From Owenia fusiformis (Eukaryota > Annelida > Polychaeta > Sabellida > Oweniidae): a stretch of DNA of 64,000 nt. A program made the position numbers and the translations under genes. How positions within the stretch are numbered: the stretch's first letter is position 1; each line of letters starts with the position of its first letter. Positions 49,738-61,188 of this stretch are shown here, piece after piece. The stretch is from NCBI GenBank assembly GCA_903813345.2, contig CAIIXF020000001.1:20729915-20793914 (forward strand). The letters run 5' to 3'. The notes under the pieces are model-generated. The model made no database searches. It was not told where the DNA came from and worked only from the letters and a program-made list of their open reading frames with translations.

Positions 49738-52700
49738 GTATGTATGCAATATATTTAATAATACATTAATCATTGAAAACATTATTTTTAAAAATGATTT
49801 TTTATTATAAAATTTTGAAATGTTTCATTTGAAAAGTATAGCTGAATTTCTCAATGAATGAATGAATGATACCATCCTTAGCTAATACTGTCTTCATAAT
49901 CAATAGCATTTATAATTCAGAGTGCATGGTACCTATTATTAGTCAACATAAATATCTTAAAAACTTTTTGTGCAAAAACTATACAAGTACATGCATTTGA
50001 TATCAAAATTAAGAAAAGATTTTTTAAATTATATGATTTCTTCAATTTTGATTTTATGTTTTTATGTCTTCCAAAAATTTGATTTCATTCATAAAATTAT
50101 TTCATCTTCAAATTTTAAACCCTTTGAGTAAATACAGAATCATTGGCAGTGTCAGATTAATCCCTCTGGAAATGCTTTTATTTTCCAAGCTCACAAGATA
50201 ATAAGCCTGTTTGAAACCTTAGGGATGATTTCAAAGGATGCACTTAAATAAAAGAGGGGTCAAGTCTATAAGGAACCACTGATAATCAATGGATAGTGTA
50301 ATAAATCATTCTTTGGATATTTTCAAAGTTTGAAATACTTCTGAAATAATTATTACGTTTTAGCAATTAAAAAATCGTGATGTTTCTTGAATAGTAATGT
50401 TTCTAGAATCGTAATTTTTCTAGAATCAGTCCCCAGAAGGATTCAGAATCACACAGGATGATTATTTAATGTAAAGCTATTATCTCTTATAATGGTACCA
50501 ACCCAAGTTCTAACATTACCTGAATGTTAACCAATGAAATATGTTATAACATCTTCTCTGCAATGAATCGGATATAATCAGCATACACTGTACTTTTGAT
50601 TTACTATTTTACTTTAAAATTATAATTAATGGATAAAATCAAAGAAATAGAGACAAATTATCTGATTTAACTTATTAATTGCAATTAAAGAGAAGCTCGG
50701 TTTGACTCATCAGAGTCCATCTGTATCTAAAGCTTGAGAGGGCCTGTACTCCAAGGGGTTGTGAAGGCTGTGGATCCCACAATGGTAGAAACTCTAAGCA
50801 ACATTTTCTCAATGTAAAACATAAGATATGTTGTATCGATCACATACATGCCACAATATTGAAAGTAAGGAAAGCCACCACTAGCAATTTGGTAACATGT
50901 AGAACATCTTAATATGATTGCTTCCTCATTCCCTGTCACAACTTATTATAGATTTTTTGCTGACTAATTTTATTTCTATCAAGATGGTTGGTGAGATATT
51001 TCCTGTATCATGGAATGTTTCCTTTTAACCAACTTCCACATTGTGGGAATTGAGTCTTTGAGGATTTTTTATTGATTCTATCAGCTTGGCATATAGGTCC
51101 AAGGGGTGAATCAGATGATCTCAGGGGAGGGGAGAGAGAGGAGGTAGGGGTATGTTTGTTTTAGATAAATAATTTTGAATCAGGAAGGATGAATCTTGAC
51201 TTAAAATAAAAAAAATCTGAATTGTTAAAACAAAGTTAGTCAACTTAATGTAGTTGCAGAAAGAACTATTCTCATTGAGGGTGTGAATGTTGGATCTCCT
51301 TGATGATATAATGATTCATCCCAATCATGAAAAAACTATGTCGAGTGAATCAATTACATTTCCAACATAACAATGCACTTTGAAATATTACGTAAATAAT
51401 TTATAAACCAACAAAAGGTTATACTCCTTCTAATGAGTTATTTAAGGTAATTTCCTAATTCCAAGTACTTACTAGAACTTAATGGCACGGGAGCAGAATT
51501 GAAATCTTTCTTCTTTGACATAAATAGAAAATTGTAAACAGAAAATTGAGGGAGTGGGTACAAGAAAATTTGACTTTTAACTTTGTTTCCACATTAAAAT
51601 GTGAAAAAAACGAATCAAAATTACTCTATATTTCATTAATTTCCTGCATTCTGCAGTATTGTGTCAATTATAATTGAATTACACTATACACTTAACTTAA
51701 ATTTTAGGGACATCAACGGTTCAAATCTGACATCTCTCTTTTATCTTATTTGCGAGTCTCATCAGTATCCAGGATAAATGTCCTGTTATTTACGGGTCAT
51801 TGGAAAAATGTATAAAGCCCAAGTTAAGAAATAATTTGAACACTTTTTATCTCCTCTTTGGGAATATTTCCATTCTATTAGTATCTTTCCAAGTAGCAAT
51901 TTGCCTAAAAGCACTATTACAATGTTAAGCCAAATAAGCGAAGCAGTGGATGCCATCCAAATAGTGTAAATTTGATTAAAAACTTTCTGTGATGAATCTG
52001 TTTTTACACTTAACTGGCCATTCTAAGCTTATATGACAAATGTGTGGTGCATCAGATAATGTTCAGATGTATAAAAGGGTAAAAAATAATTACTAAACAA
52101 TGTCACCCCACAAATGTTTTTTGATCAAATTCTATTGTTATGGGTCATGGCGACCTACATACAAGTATTTATCTTCAATAAATTACATTTTTATTTCATT
52201 CACTTTCTTAGGTTCAAACTATAAATATTTAAAATATCTATGTTATTGAGATAAAAAAAAATGTTTGTCTGATGAAGCTAAAATATTCAGATTTTATTGA
52301 CCGGTCTATTTTTGCATATTCCATATTTGGAATGACATGTGTCAGAAACTGAAGGTCAGACCGATCTTGTCACTTTCTAAGGTAGTTTAAAAACGGAATC
52401 TGGAGCAAAAAATCATCTTCTAACATTTATTTTTCATATTTTAGCACTTTTCTCAAACAATTCTCATGAATCTAATAATCAGTTCATATAAGCACCTTTG
52501 AAGCGTGAAATATACATTTAAGTTGACATTTAGCAGCATTTATTGGTACTGTTTTGTCAAAGAATTCTGTGTGAAATAAAATAGATAGATGATATGAGAT
52601 ACATAGTCATTTACCACCAGAATAGTTTTACAATCCCAATTTTCGATTACTTTTACGCATAGAGTAGATTAAGCTTAAGAGAAGGTTCCTTTGACTCGCA

Positions 52701-52829
52701 GATCAATATTACCCCAAAACTGAATCCTTTATGAATTGTTTGTTGCTTTTGTTTTATAAAATATGAGGCAATTATATAAGATATATAACATGTGAGCCCA
52801 AAACGATTACACATACATGAAAGCATTGT
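49738..52829. other. Intron 4, first part, no feature seen
   Basis: AT-rich intronic sequence. A purine-rich patch (GGGGAGGGGAGAGAGAGG) lies near 51125. No exon or bounded repeat was identified. Confidence 0.45.
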
Positions 52830-53351
52830 CACTGTTCCACAACTAGTTACTTTGACGGAACATCAATGTAACAAAATGGATGAACTTCCTGGATATGAGT
52901 TTTTTGTTTTTTTCGATTTAAACTTACGTATAAGTCATGTTGCGGATTATCATTTGGCACAAAGTTAAACAATATAGTCTAGCTTTTAGAAATGCTCTCA
53001 GTTTGGAATTTGATTTTTAGATAAAGCTGTAATTCATGCATTTTGACCATCGCTTTTGTTAAATTGACGTAAGTCGTCAAAGTAACCTACATTGGTAAAT
53101 ATAACTCAGTTTCATCAATATAACAAAAGTGAGGTGCTTAATATATGAATTGCAACTTCATTTACAAATCAAATTCCAAATCGAAGAAACTTATTAAAAT
53201 AAGACTATATTTTCTTGCTTTGTGCCAAATTATAATCTGCAACTTGACTTATAAGTAGATCTAAATTGAGAAAACAAAAAACACGTAACCAGGAAGTTCA
53301 TCCATTTTGTTAAATTGACATTCCCTCAAAGTAACTAGTTGTGGAACAGTG
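52830..53351. mobile_element. Foldback element, near-full-length palindrome in intron 4
   Basis: The left arm from 52830 (CACTGTTCCACAACTAGTTA) is matched in inverse by the right arm ending at 53351. Similar pairs continue inward almost to the centre near 53090: ATGGATGAACTTCCTGG, TTTGGCACAAAG, AATATAGTCT and CTTTTGTTA. The unit is flanked by ATTGT at 52825-52829 and 53352-53356, a 5-bp target duplication. It carries no coding frame and would form a long hairpin in the pre-mRNA. Confidence 0.8.
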
Positions 53352-53356
53352 ATTGT

Positions 53357-54316
53357 GTAATACAGTAGGATTGAAATGTACAATGTTCATATTTTTAAAA
53401 AGATTGTACCATATTTTTTTTCTTATGGAAAAGTCAATTCCAAAATAAGATTCTAGTGTGAAATTTCAAAATGAGACTTCTGGCTTAGAAATCTAGTATT
53501 TGTAAGAAACATAGACATTTGAAAACAATAACTTTTACCTTTATATTTTTATTACATAACAGATCATAAAAGCTTCCTTAGTTCTTCTCTGTTTTATATA
53601 CCAGGAACCTCAACTCTAGAATGCAAGCCTTAAATACAAGAAACCCCACAGGGAGAACAATTTTACGACGATTTAATTGAAAATCCCAAATGCAAAATCC
53701 CAAATGAAACATGTTGTGATTTGCAAACTAAACTCTAGGAATGTTCTATCTGTATATTCTCAGTTGCATCTAATTTAATTATAGTTCGTTTTACTTGACT
53801 GTTGAATATCAATATAGACATTTCTGTTACAATAGGGTATTAGAGATGAGCTTTGAAGGAAGAAATGCAATTAGAACGACTAGCTAGATTTGGCGGTGAA
53901 GCTATGGGGGAATACTTTGTCATCTCTTGAATTCATTATTCTACTTTTGTTATACCCGATAGAATCCTTTAATTCTTTATCAGAATTTAATTTTTTTTGC
54001 ATCTCATCAAAATATTTTATTTCAGAAAGAAGATGGAAATTATATTATTAACAAGTTCTGGAGCCTAATGATCTATACTGTTCTGGTTCATGAGAAGTTA
54101 AATGTAAAATACTAATATATAATCAACGTGGTAAACATAAAAATACAATGCCCAGAAAACCACTCTTTGGACATTAAAAGAGAGCTTCATCTAACAAGAC
54201 TCTATGTGGAGTGCACTTAAACATCTAGAAATATTTCAAGTGCAAAAACAAATCTTGCCATTTATATTAATATTAGTTATGATTCCAAGTATTTATGGAT
54301 GGTGTCAAATATGCAG
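53357..54316. other. Intron 4, no feature seen
   Basis: AT-rich intronic sequence without recognised features. Confidence 0.45.
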
Positions 54317-55044
54317 ATAGATGTAAGAATCATACATAACTATCAACATGTGTCACTGATCTATGTAAAGACCATAAATGTGACATAGCCAACAACATGT
54401 ATTTCAGATCCTTGTAAAGACCATGAATGTAGATAAACCAAACACATGTGTTAAAGATCCATGTAAAGACCATAAATGTGACATAGCCAACAACATGTAT
54501 TTCAGATCCTTGTAAAGACCATAAATGTGATATAACCAACAAAATGTGTTACAGATCTATGTAAAGACCATAAATGTGACATAGCCAACAACATGTATTT
54601 CAGATCCTTGTAAAGACCATAAATGTAACACAAGCAACAACATATGTTACAGATCTATGTAAAGACCATAAATGTAACATAATCAACAACATGTGTTACA
54701 GATCCATGTAAAGACCATAAATGTAACATAACAAACAACATATGTTACAGATCTATGTAAAGACCATAAATGTAACATAATCAATAACACGTGTTACAGA
54801 TCTATGTAAAGACCATAAATGTAACATAACCAACAACATGTGTTTCAGTTCCTTGTAAAGACCATGAATGTAATATAACCAACAACATGTGTTACAGATC
54901 CATGTAAAGACCATAAATGTAATATAACCAACAACATGTGTTACAGATCCTTGTAAAGACCATAAATGTAACATTACCAACAACATGTGTTACAGATCCA
55001 TGTAAAGACCATAAATGTAACATTACCAACAACATGTGTTACAG
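54317..55044 (+). repeat. 49-bp tandem array copying the FS3 splice acceptor and exon start
   Basis: Fourteen units of exactly 49 bp start at 54359, 54408, 54457, 54506, 54555, 54604, 54653, 54702, 54751, 54800, 54849, 54898, 54947 and 54996. A degenerate one starts near 54317, and the real exon start at 55045 is the next in register. Each unit is ATCCATGTAAAGACCATAAA, then TGTAACATAACCAACAACAT, then GTGTTACAG. It thus holds a branch-point-like TAACCAAC, an acceptor (TTACAG or TTTCAG) and the first roughly 26 bases of FS3. Because 49 is not a multiple of three, splicing into an upstream copy changes frame and soon meets a stop. Confidence 0.95.
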
Positions 55045-55260
55045 ATCCATGTAAAGACCATAAATGTGACAATAACCAAGTATGTCAACTTGATGAGTCA
55101 CGACGTCCTGTGTGTCGCTGCAGTGGTGCCTGCACTCAAGAATACAGGCCAGTCTGTGGTAGTGATGCCAACAGTTACAGTAACGAATGTATGATGCACA
55201 TGGCATCCTGTAAAGCACGGGTTGAGATTCGTGTACTTTACAGGGGAATATGCAGAGAAG
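55045..55260 (+). CDS. AGRN: Agrin-like, follistatin domain FS3 exon
   Basis: A 216-base exon, phase 1 to phase 1, encoding DPCKDHKCDNNQVCQLD through the Kazal core RPVCGSDANSYSNEC to RGICREG. All ten cysteines are in place. The donor is GAAG/gtgagt. The exon start is the last in a ladder of near-identical 49-bp acceptor copies (54359-55044). The start at 55045 is chosen because only this copy continues into the complete module in an open frame. Using any of the nearest upstream copies gives a short DPCKDHKCNITNNMCY-type extension and then a stop. Its function is as for FS1 and FS2. Confidence 0.85.
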
Positions 55261-56020
55261 GTGAGTTTATTGAAAGTAGCAATAAAATTAAGTGTAATAT
55301 CTAACTCTTTCAATATTGCATCAATTTATTTGTTAATTTACATGTTGTGGTGAAATTCTTTTGAAATCACTTTTGTATGTACTGTTCAACAATTTTCGGG
55401 AATTCTAAGAAATCTCATTGAATTTGCATTTGGACAATTTCTGAACTGTGGTGTCAGATCTTGTTGTAAATACAGCATGACAAATTAGCGCTCCCTGTCA
55501 CTAAAGCTCCATTATTAATGTGGATGTTTTTACATATGGGAAAACCTAATGGATAGTGCCTATTTCTTGGAAATTGCTGAATACATACATGCCTGTAACT
55601 CTTGAAGATCTCCCCAATTTACATCATATGATCTCATCCAAAAATTATTTTCCAATTTGACGGATAGATTCTTATTTTCATTCTCATGATGTTTATTGAG
55701 TTTTGCATTATTGGCCAAGTCTACTCAAAAGTGTGATCAAGAAATCACATCCGACAGCTTTGTATTGAGGAAATTGGCTAATCTAGTAAAGCTTCCTGAT
55801 GGACCCTGACATCACACATCAATCATGTTGACCATCAGTAAAGATTGTCATATATCACCAAAGTCATGCTTTTAGCATATAAAATCCAGAAATGTGAGAA
55901 GGTTAATTTTTGTTCCCCATCGTGGAGACAAATATTCAATTAGAATACTAAGAAGTAGACAATCATTGAATAAGAGTTGAGTATTGACATTATTTTTCAA
56001 AGATTTATAAATCCCTGTTC
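55261..56020. other. Intron 5, first part, no feature seen
   Basis: AT-rich intronic sequence without recognised features. Confidence 0.45.
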
Positions 56021-56200
56021 AAAGTTACCATGGTTATTCCACTTAATGTTATCATTTACAAGTAACCATGGTTATTCAAGTTACCATTATAATTCACAAG
56101 TTACCATGGTTATTCCAGTTACCATTATAATTCACAAGTCACCATGGTTATTCCAGTTACCATTATTATTCACAAGTTACCATTGTTATTCAAGTTATCA
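56021..56200. repeat. Minisatellite with ACCATGGTTATTC core, about 39-bp units
   Basis: Four to five units of the form AAGTTACCATGGTTATTCCA plus GTTACCATTATAATTCAC. Scattered ACCATGGTT copies continue to about 56480. Each unit contains the 8-bp palindrome ACCATGGT. Confidence 0.8.
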
Positions 56201-57774
56201 AACAGTTTTCTTGATTAATGGTAGATGTGGGAGAGGCTAAATTCAAATCTTTTCCTATTGCAGACACAAATACTGGCTTCAACTATGAAGCTGACATTGA
56301 TATAATAAAAGATGAGTATTCACATGGCTGTTCACTTTTACCATGGTTAATCAGAGTCACCATGGTTATTCACATACATAAGTAGTAAACCATAGTAATT
56401 CACAGCAACTATGGTTTTTCAAGATTATGTCATATGTAAAGTTACCAAGCTTACTCACTGTTACCATCATTATTAGTATTTATACATGTAGCAGGGCTCG
56501 CTATGCTACAATGGTTCCTCATCTGTGCTTCAATTGCATCATTTGAAAAATAAGAGAAAGGTGGAGCTCTGTTGTGTTCTAGTTTCACACTTAGTCATTT
56601 CTTACACAAGGGCCTACTCAGATACAAAATATGTCAAGTTAATTCTTGAGGAATTGTGTGAATTAATCACTTTATGTGTATAAATAATTAGATGCCAGCT
56701 CTAACTTTCTCTTCAATTCTCTACCTGAGTTCACATGCCAGCAGGCTCATTCAAGCTTATTTATGATATCCTTGAAAATCTCTGACATTTGCATGCATTC
56801 TTTATGAAAAGTATTAATTAACCCTGATTGTGTTGAATTATTCATTTTGCATCAATGCAGTATAGCTCTTCTGAGCTTCAGTGCCCCAATCATTGTAGTC
56901 TCATGGGTATAAATGCTCGTAAACAAAACACATCTCTCGATACACTATACACATTCATCATTACCAGACAGGCTATTTACCTCGTACCTGGACTTTACAA
57001 ATAACGTTCATGTTTATATCACACAAAATACCCCAAAATTTGTGTGTCCTATTATATTTCCCCAAAGGTTCCAAGATGTCCGTAATACCATAGTGGTGGA
57101 TATTGAACACAGCATTTTGTTTCTTTGACGCCTTGGCTTCTTCCACTAATGTTATTTTCTATATGCCACTCTGAAAATGAGAAAACATTTATATCAATTA
57201 TGAACATCCTATCTTTGCTTAATGAGGATAATAGAATTATTGAGGGGTTTTAATGGCCTTGGAAGTACTAATCTAGTACAGTAAAACCTGTCCATTTGAC
57301 AGGAACTGATATAAGCAAAAGTTAATTCTAATAATTTGTCCACAACCAGAGGGTTTTTACATTGTAAGGTTTTCAAATTTAGAGGTTTTGACATTATATG
57401 GAGTCAATGGTATATTTAATAGGAAACTGAAAACTTTCAGATAACAATGGAAAGATGTTCTTATAGAACTTACTGTATCATTATGTGTCAGGGCATTAAA
57501 TTTTGGTCCTTGGCATGTGTCCTGTTCTAAAAGAATAAAGTGTACTTACAAAATGATATGCGAGCCAAGACTCAGGGGAAAGCCATTAGCAAGGATGATA
57601 CACTGGTAGCCTCTCATATAATATTTCTTTGCACTTTGGCCCCTTTGATTTTGGTGAATTCCTTCTCATCACAATTTTTTGATTTTTTTATATAAAGTAA
57701 CTCTCATATCTTTTCTAAATGATATATTTAATGAAGAATGTGTTAACAGTATGTTTTATTTTTACCCAAAACAG
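56201..57774. other. Intron 5, second part, with a possible decayed transposon end
   Basis: AT-rich intronic sequence. ACAGTAAAACCTGTCCATTT near 57279 resembles the CAGTAAAACC ends seen in pogo/Tigger-type DNA transposons, but no partner end was identified. Confidence 0.35.
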
Positions 57775-57990
57775 GCAAAAATGCATGTCAAGGAATGACA
57801 TGTGACCCAATGGAGGAATGTCATGTCAACCGCAATGGGAAAGCAGAATGTCGATGTCCCCCAGAATGTGAGGCTATCATGCGGCCAGTATGTGGCTCAG
57901 ATCTCAATACTTACGACAGTGAATGCGATCTAAAGCGTCAGTCTTGCATCACTAAGCGTCCAATCAGACTTAAGTTTATCGGCCCCTGTG
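57775..57990 (+). CDS. AGRN: Agrin-like, follistatin domain FS4 exon
   Basis: A 216-base exon, phase 1 to phase 1, between ACCCAAAACAG and GTAAGT. It encodes GKNACQGMTCDPMEEC, the hairpin AECRCPPEC, the Kazal core RPVCGSDLNTYDSEC and the end KFIGPCG, with all ten cysteines. It is the same length as FS3, and the spacing between the sixth and seventh cysteines is the standard short form, unlike FS2. Confidence 0.88.
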
Positions 57991-59020
57991 GTAAGTTTAC
58001 CTTTTATGGTCATTACCATGTTGGTTTTCTATGTCTTGATCTTTTGTTGCAATATTCATTGCTTCTGAGCTCTTTATTTACATTTTTATGAAAACTCCTT
58101 GTGCTTTTGAAATGTTTCATGTGATCTAAAATACACACTTCAAGCAAACAAAAAGATGGAGGAACAGGAAACACAGACTCACTATCTTTTCGTATTTGCT
58201 TTTTTCTTTCAAAATGTGCTATATTTACTGAATTATTTCAACTGCAATAGCTGTGTTAGTATGTTACAGATAATGTCTCCCAAAACTATCATTTATTGTA
58301 GGTACTGCTTAATTATTTTTACTTTACACAATTAAAATAGCATTTTATCACACATTTTGGTAATAATAGTTGCTGTTTTGGACATTCCTGGGTCAAGTTA
58401 ATTTCTAGTTTCTTGAATAATGGCTTTCTGTTTAATGATTAGTTTTGAACAAGATTTAGTTTGGATCAGATCTTGAGTGGCCTCTCAAAAGGTGTACATT
58501 GTGCACTGCATTTCACTTCAATTCAATTCCTTATCACGTATAATCTTTTGTATCGTCAAGTGGCACATAATTCCATATCATATAAATCCAGATCTATTTT
58601 AATGAAACTTGTGTTTTAAGTCATATGAAATACCCAAGTGGGTTCCGTTATGGTATATTCACATGATATCATATGGTAAATATTCATTATCATTTTCGAG
58701 AAAAAACCTATTAAGGCTGTTTTTGAATTGCTTTGTTAAGCTATTCCCATAGGGCTTGCTTTGAATTGTACCATTATATGCTCTCAAAACATAGTTAGTT
58801 AGTTTTGGCTTTCTCAACTAGATACAATTTTGTAATTTCATCTATGGCCCTATAACCCACACCATGCAAATTTGTATATGTTCCTCCAAAACTAAAATGA
58901 CTTGGTTATAGTTAACTTTTTTGCAACTGTATCATATTGAGTAATCATTTTTGTGTTGATGTGAGTAACAGTTGTTCTGTTGATACCTGCTTTACTCCTA
59001 AATATTTTGCTAACTATAAG
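57991..59020. other. Intron 6, first part, no feature seen
   Basis: AT-rich intronic sequence leading to the possible exon at 59021. Confidence 0.45.
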
Positions 59021-59235
59021 GGGGAAGAGGTTGGCGGCTGCGTAAAGGTCGTAAAGGTAGAATAAGGTCCCATCTTGCCAGGCAGCAAAGCGGAAGCCTT
59101 ACCAGAAAGTACATCTCCAAGTATAAAGGTATAAGCAGACGGCTCTGCAGGCACATATCACAAGATCAGCAACCCAAGAACCACATAGATCACAGAATTT
59201 ATTTGAATATATTAGATGCATCCTCGTTGTTGTAA
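59021..59235 (+). other. Candidate alternative exon encoding a basic tail or insert
   Basis: A GC-richer island in an AT-rich intron. After the acceptor-like CTAACTATAAG the phase 1 frame is open for 71 codons to a stop at 59233-59235 and has no ATG near its start, as expected for an internal or terminal exon. It begins G-GRGWRLRKGRKGRIRS, with about a third of the first 36 residues lysine or arginine. A donor AAAG/gtataa at 59128 would close a 108-base, phase 1-1 exon that fits between FS4 and FS5. Without it the frame would end as a short basic C-terminus. I do not recognise the peptide. The acceptor is weak (purine before AG, thin pyrimidine tract). Confidence 0.35.
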
Positions 59236-60425
59236 ACCATAATTCCACCTAAATTCTACTTTGTTTAGGAATGTGTAATGTAAGAGCTAATAATTAGCTA
59301 TTATTAATCAACATATTTGATGAGATGAAGTTTGAATCAAAGAAAATCAGGAAAAAATCTCATCAATAATTTAAACAAAATATTATTCTATTTTTTTTAT
59401 CAAAACACTGTTTCACTGTCAGCCTGCATGTAGCAAGATTGTAGAGATAGTAATCTCAATGGGACCACGGACTATTGCAAGTGACACATCTTACCCCAGG
59501 GCCCAGAGTCATCACTGCATACACATTTCAATATAAAATATGTGACATGCCAAATCAAAATTTGATATATTCTCCTGGCACTTCCTTCAAATTTTCTCAT
59601 TGGCTATTTCATGTTGAACCAGTTAGCTACTAGCAATGTTACCAAATTCTATTTGAGTGGTAGTAATTCATCCACTGGGAACAGAGATGATATGAGGCAA
59701 TTTGAGTCACATGTCCTCTTGCATTCTACATGTCATAAGTAGGGAATATAGATGACATGTCTTACTTTAAACTGGAGTTTGTTATTCAAGTTGTCAATTT
59801 TTGTCACTTTATACTTTTACTGCACCATTTAACACTTCCCATTGTACTTCTTAATGTCTGTATCACCCATGTCACTGGTAGGATCACTTGACGTCCAAGC
59901 AAATAGCCTATCCCTTTCTGTGTAGCATTCAATGATACATCCTTCTACGTTAATTATAAATGGTTTGGGGAAATGGACACCATTTTCCCAATGATTTTAG
60001 ATAAACAAAACATATTGGAATCATTTCTCTGTCTGATAGAACAGAATGTGAATTTATTGTTATAAAATTGTCACACCTGGATCAGATTTGGTTTCAATAT
60101 ACCACCGGTCTGTTCATAGACACATCTTCTTTTTTGTATCAAAGTGTTTAATGCTATTTTTGCTTGTGTATGAGACTATGAGTGGGTATGTATGCCAACA
60201 CTACTGAGGATCTGGGAAGAATTGTTAATTCAAACCAGAAATGATAAATATATTTTCGATGTCATTGTATCAATGTTTGTCTTATTGTATTGATGTCATG
60301 TTGATTTTACTAATATCACTTATTTATTGATGTCATGTTTATTTTATTCTTACTAATGTCAACATGTTTTTTGACATTAAAATTATATTGATGTAACAAT
60401 GTATGATGTCATGATATGTTTACAG
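59236..60425. other. Intron 6, second part, no feature seen
   Basis: AT-rich intronic sequence ending in a T-rich acceptor (TATGTTTACAG). Confidence 0.45.
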
Positions 60426-60535
60426 GAGATGAAGGGCCATGCAGACATCACACATGTAACCATAATGCTATCTGTGTTGTAAGCAAGGGAAAGGCCACCT
60501 GTCAATGTCCATCGTGCCCCAGAGACTTTAGACCA
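60426..60535 (+). CDS. AGRN: Agrin-like, FS5 exon a: EGF-like half of the follistatin domain
   Basis: A 110-base exon entering in phase 1 and leaving in phase 0 (AGACCA/gtaagt). It encodes GDEGPCRHHTCNHNAIC, then ATCQCPSCPRDFRP, giving the first six cysteines of a follistatin module. It stops exactly before the conserved VCG that opens the Kazal-like half, which is supplied by the exon at 61086. The other four modules in this window are each in a single exon, so this split is specific to FS5. Confidence 0.88.
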
Positions 60536-60700
60536 GTAAGTTTGGTTTGGCTTTCAATATTGTGATTTTTTCAGTCAAATGAAGATGATGGTTGTAATAT
60601 TTATAGTTTCAAGTAAAACAATTTTGTTCATGAATATATTGACATTTATGGCCATGACAATTTAGCAAAAATAAGCCAATAAATTAGCAATGTAATTGTA

Positions 60701-60870
60701 CGGGCCCGAAACCAGGATTTGCCAAGGGGGTTCACTTGCGACAATTTTGGTCCAAAAATGGCAAAAATCACTTAAAAAGTGCTCAGAATGGTGAAAACTG
60801 CATGTTTTTGAAAGATTTTTTGGCCAGGGGGTTCAATGAACCCATCGACCTCGCCCTGGCTACGGGCCTG
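60701..60870. mobile_element. MITE of the CCCGTAGCCAGG family, copy in intron 7
   Basis: The left end CGGGCCCGAAACCAGG and right end CCTGGCTACGGGCCTG are inverted repeats. TTGTA flanks both sides (60696-60700 and 60871-60875), a 5-bp and possibly 6-bp duplication. The interior is the reverse complement of the copies at 1877 and 25358. Confidence 0.85.
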
Positions 60871-61085
60871 TTGTATACATAATTTATACGACAGTATTAT
60901 TTCTTGTTTGAGTCACAATTTAGCAGTTTCGTACTCTGATTGGAACTCATTTACCTAATCTTGGGATTTTGGGGATTTGATTGAAAAGTGTTGTGAGGGT
61001 TTTTGATGTCTAAATTTCCCTACCTCATGGAATTTGATTAAATTTTGCTTTTAAATGCACTCATCAAATGCTCTAATTGTTGTAG

Positions 61086-61188
61086 GTGTGTGGCAGTGAT
61101 GGAGTGACTTATGCCAATGAATGCAGATTGAAGTCTGCAGTGTGCGAGAACAAGAAGAAAATAACAGTGCGACACAGAGGAAGATGCA
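61086..61188 (+). CDS. AGRN: Agrin-like, FS5 exon b: Kazal-like half of the follistatin domain
   Basis: A 103-base exon entering in phase 0 after TTGTTGTAG and leaving in phase 1 (AGATGCA/gtaagt). It encodes VCGSDGVTYANECRLKSAVC, then ENKKKITVRHRGRCS, supplying cysteines seven to ten of FS5. The strong donor and phase 1 exit show that the coding sequence goes on beyond 61188. No further exon was found before the window ends, so the rest of the gene is outside it. Confidence 0.88.

Noticed and set aside
54330-54986. Two - strand open frames with HLWSLHRSVTH repeats
   Set aside because: Antisense shadows of the 49-bp acceptor repeat.
54317-55044. CRISPR-like array because of strictly regular repeats
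   Set aside because: There are no unique spacers. The 49-bp units are contiguous tandem copies, and the context is an animal gene intron.
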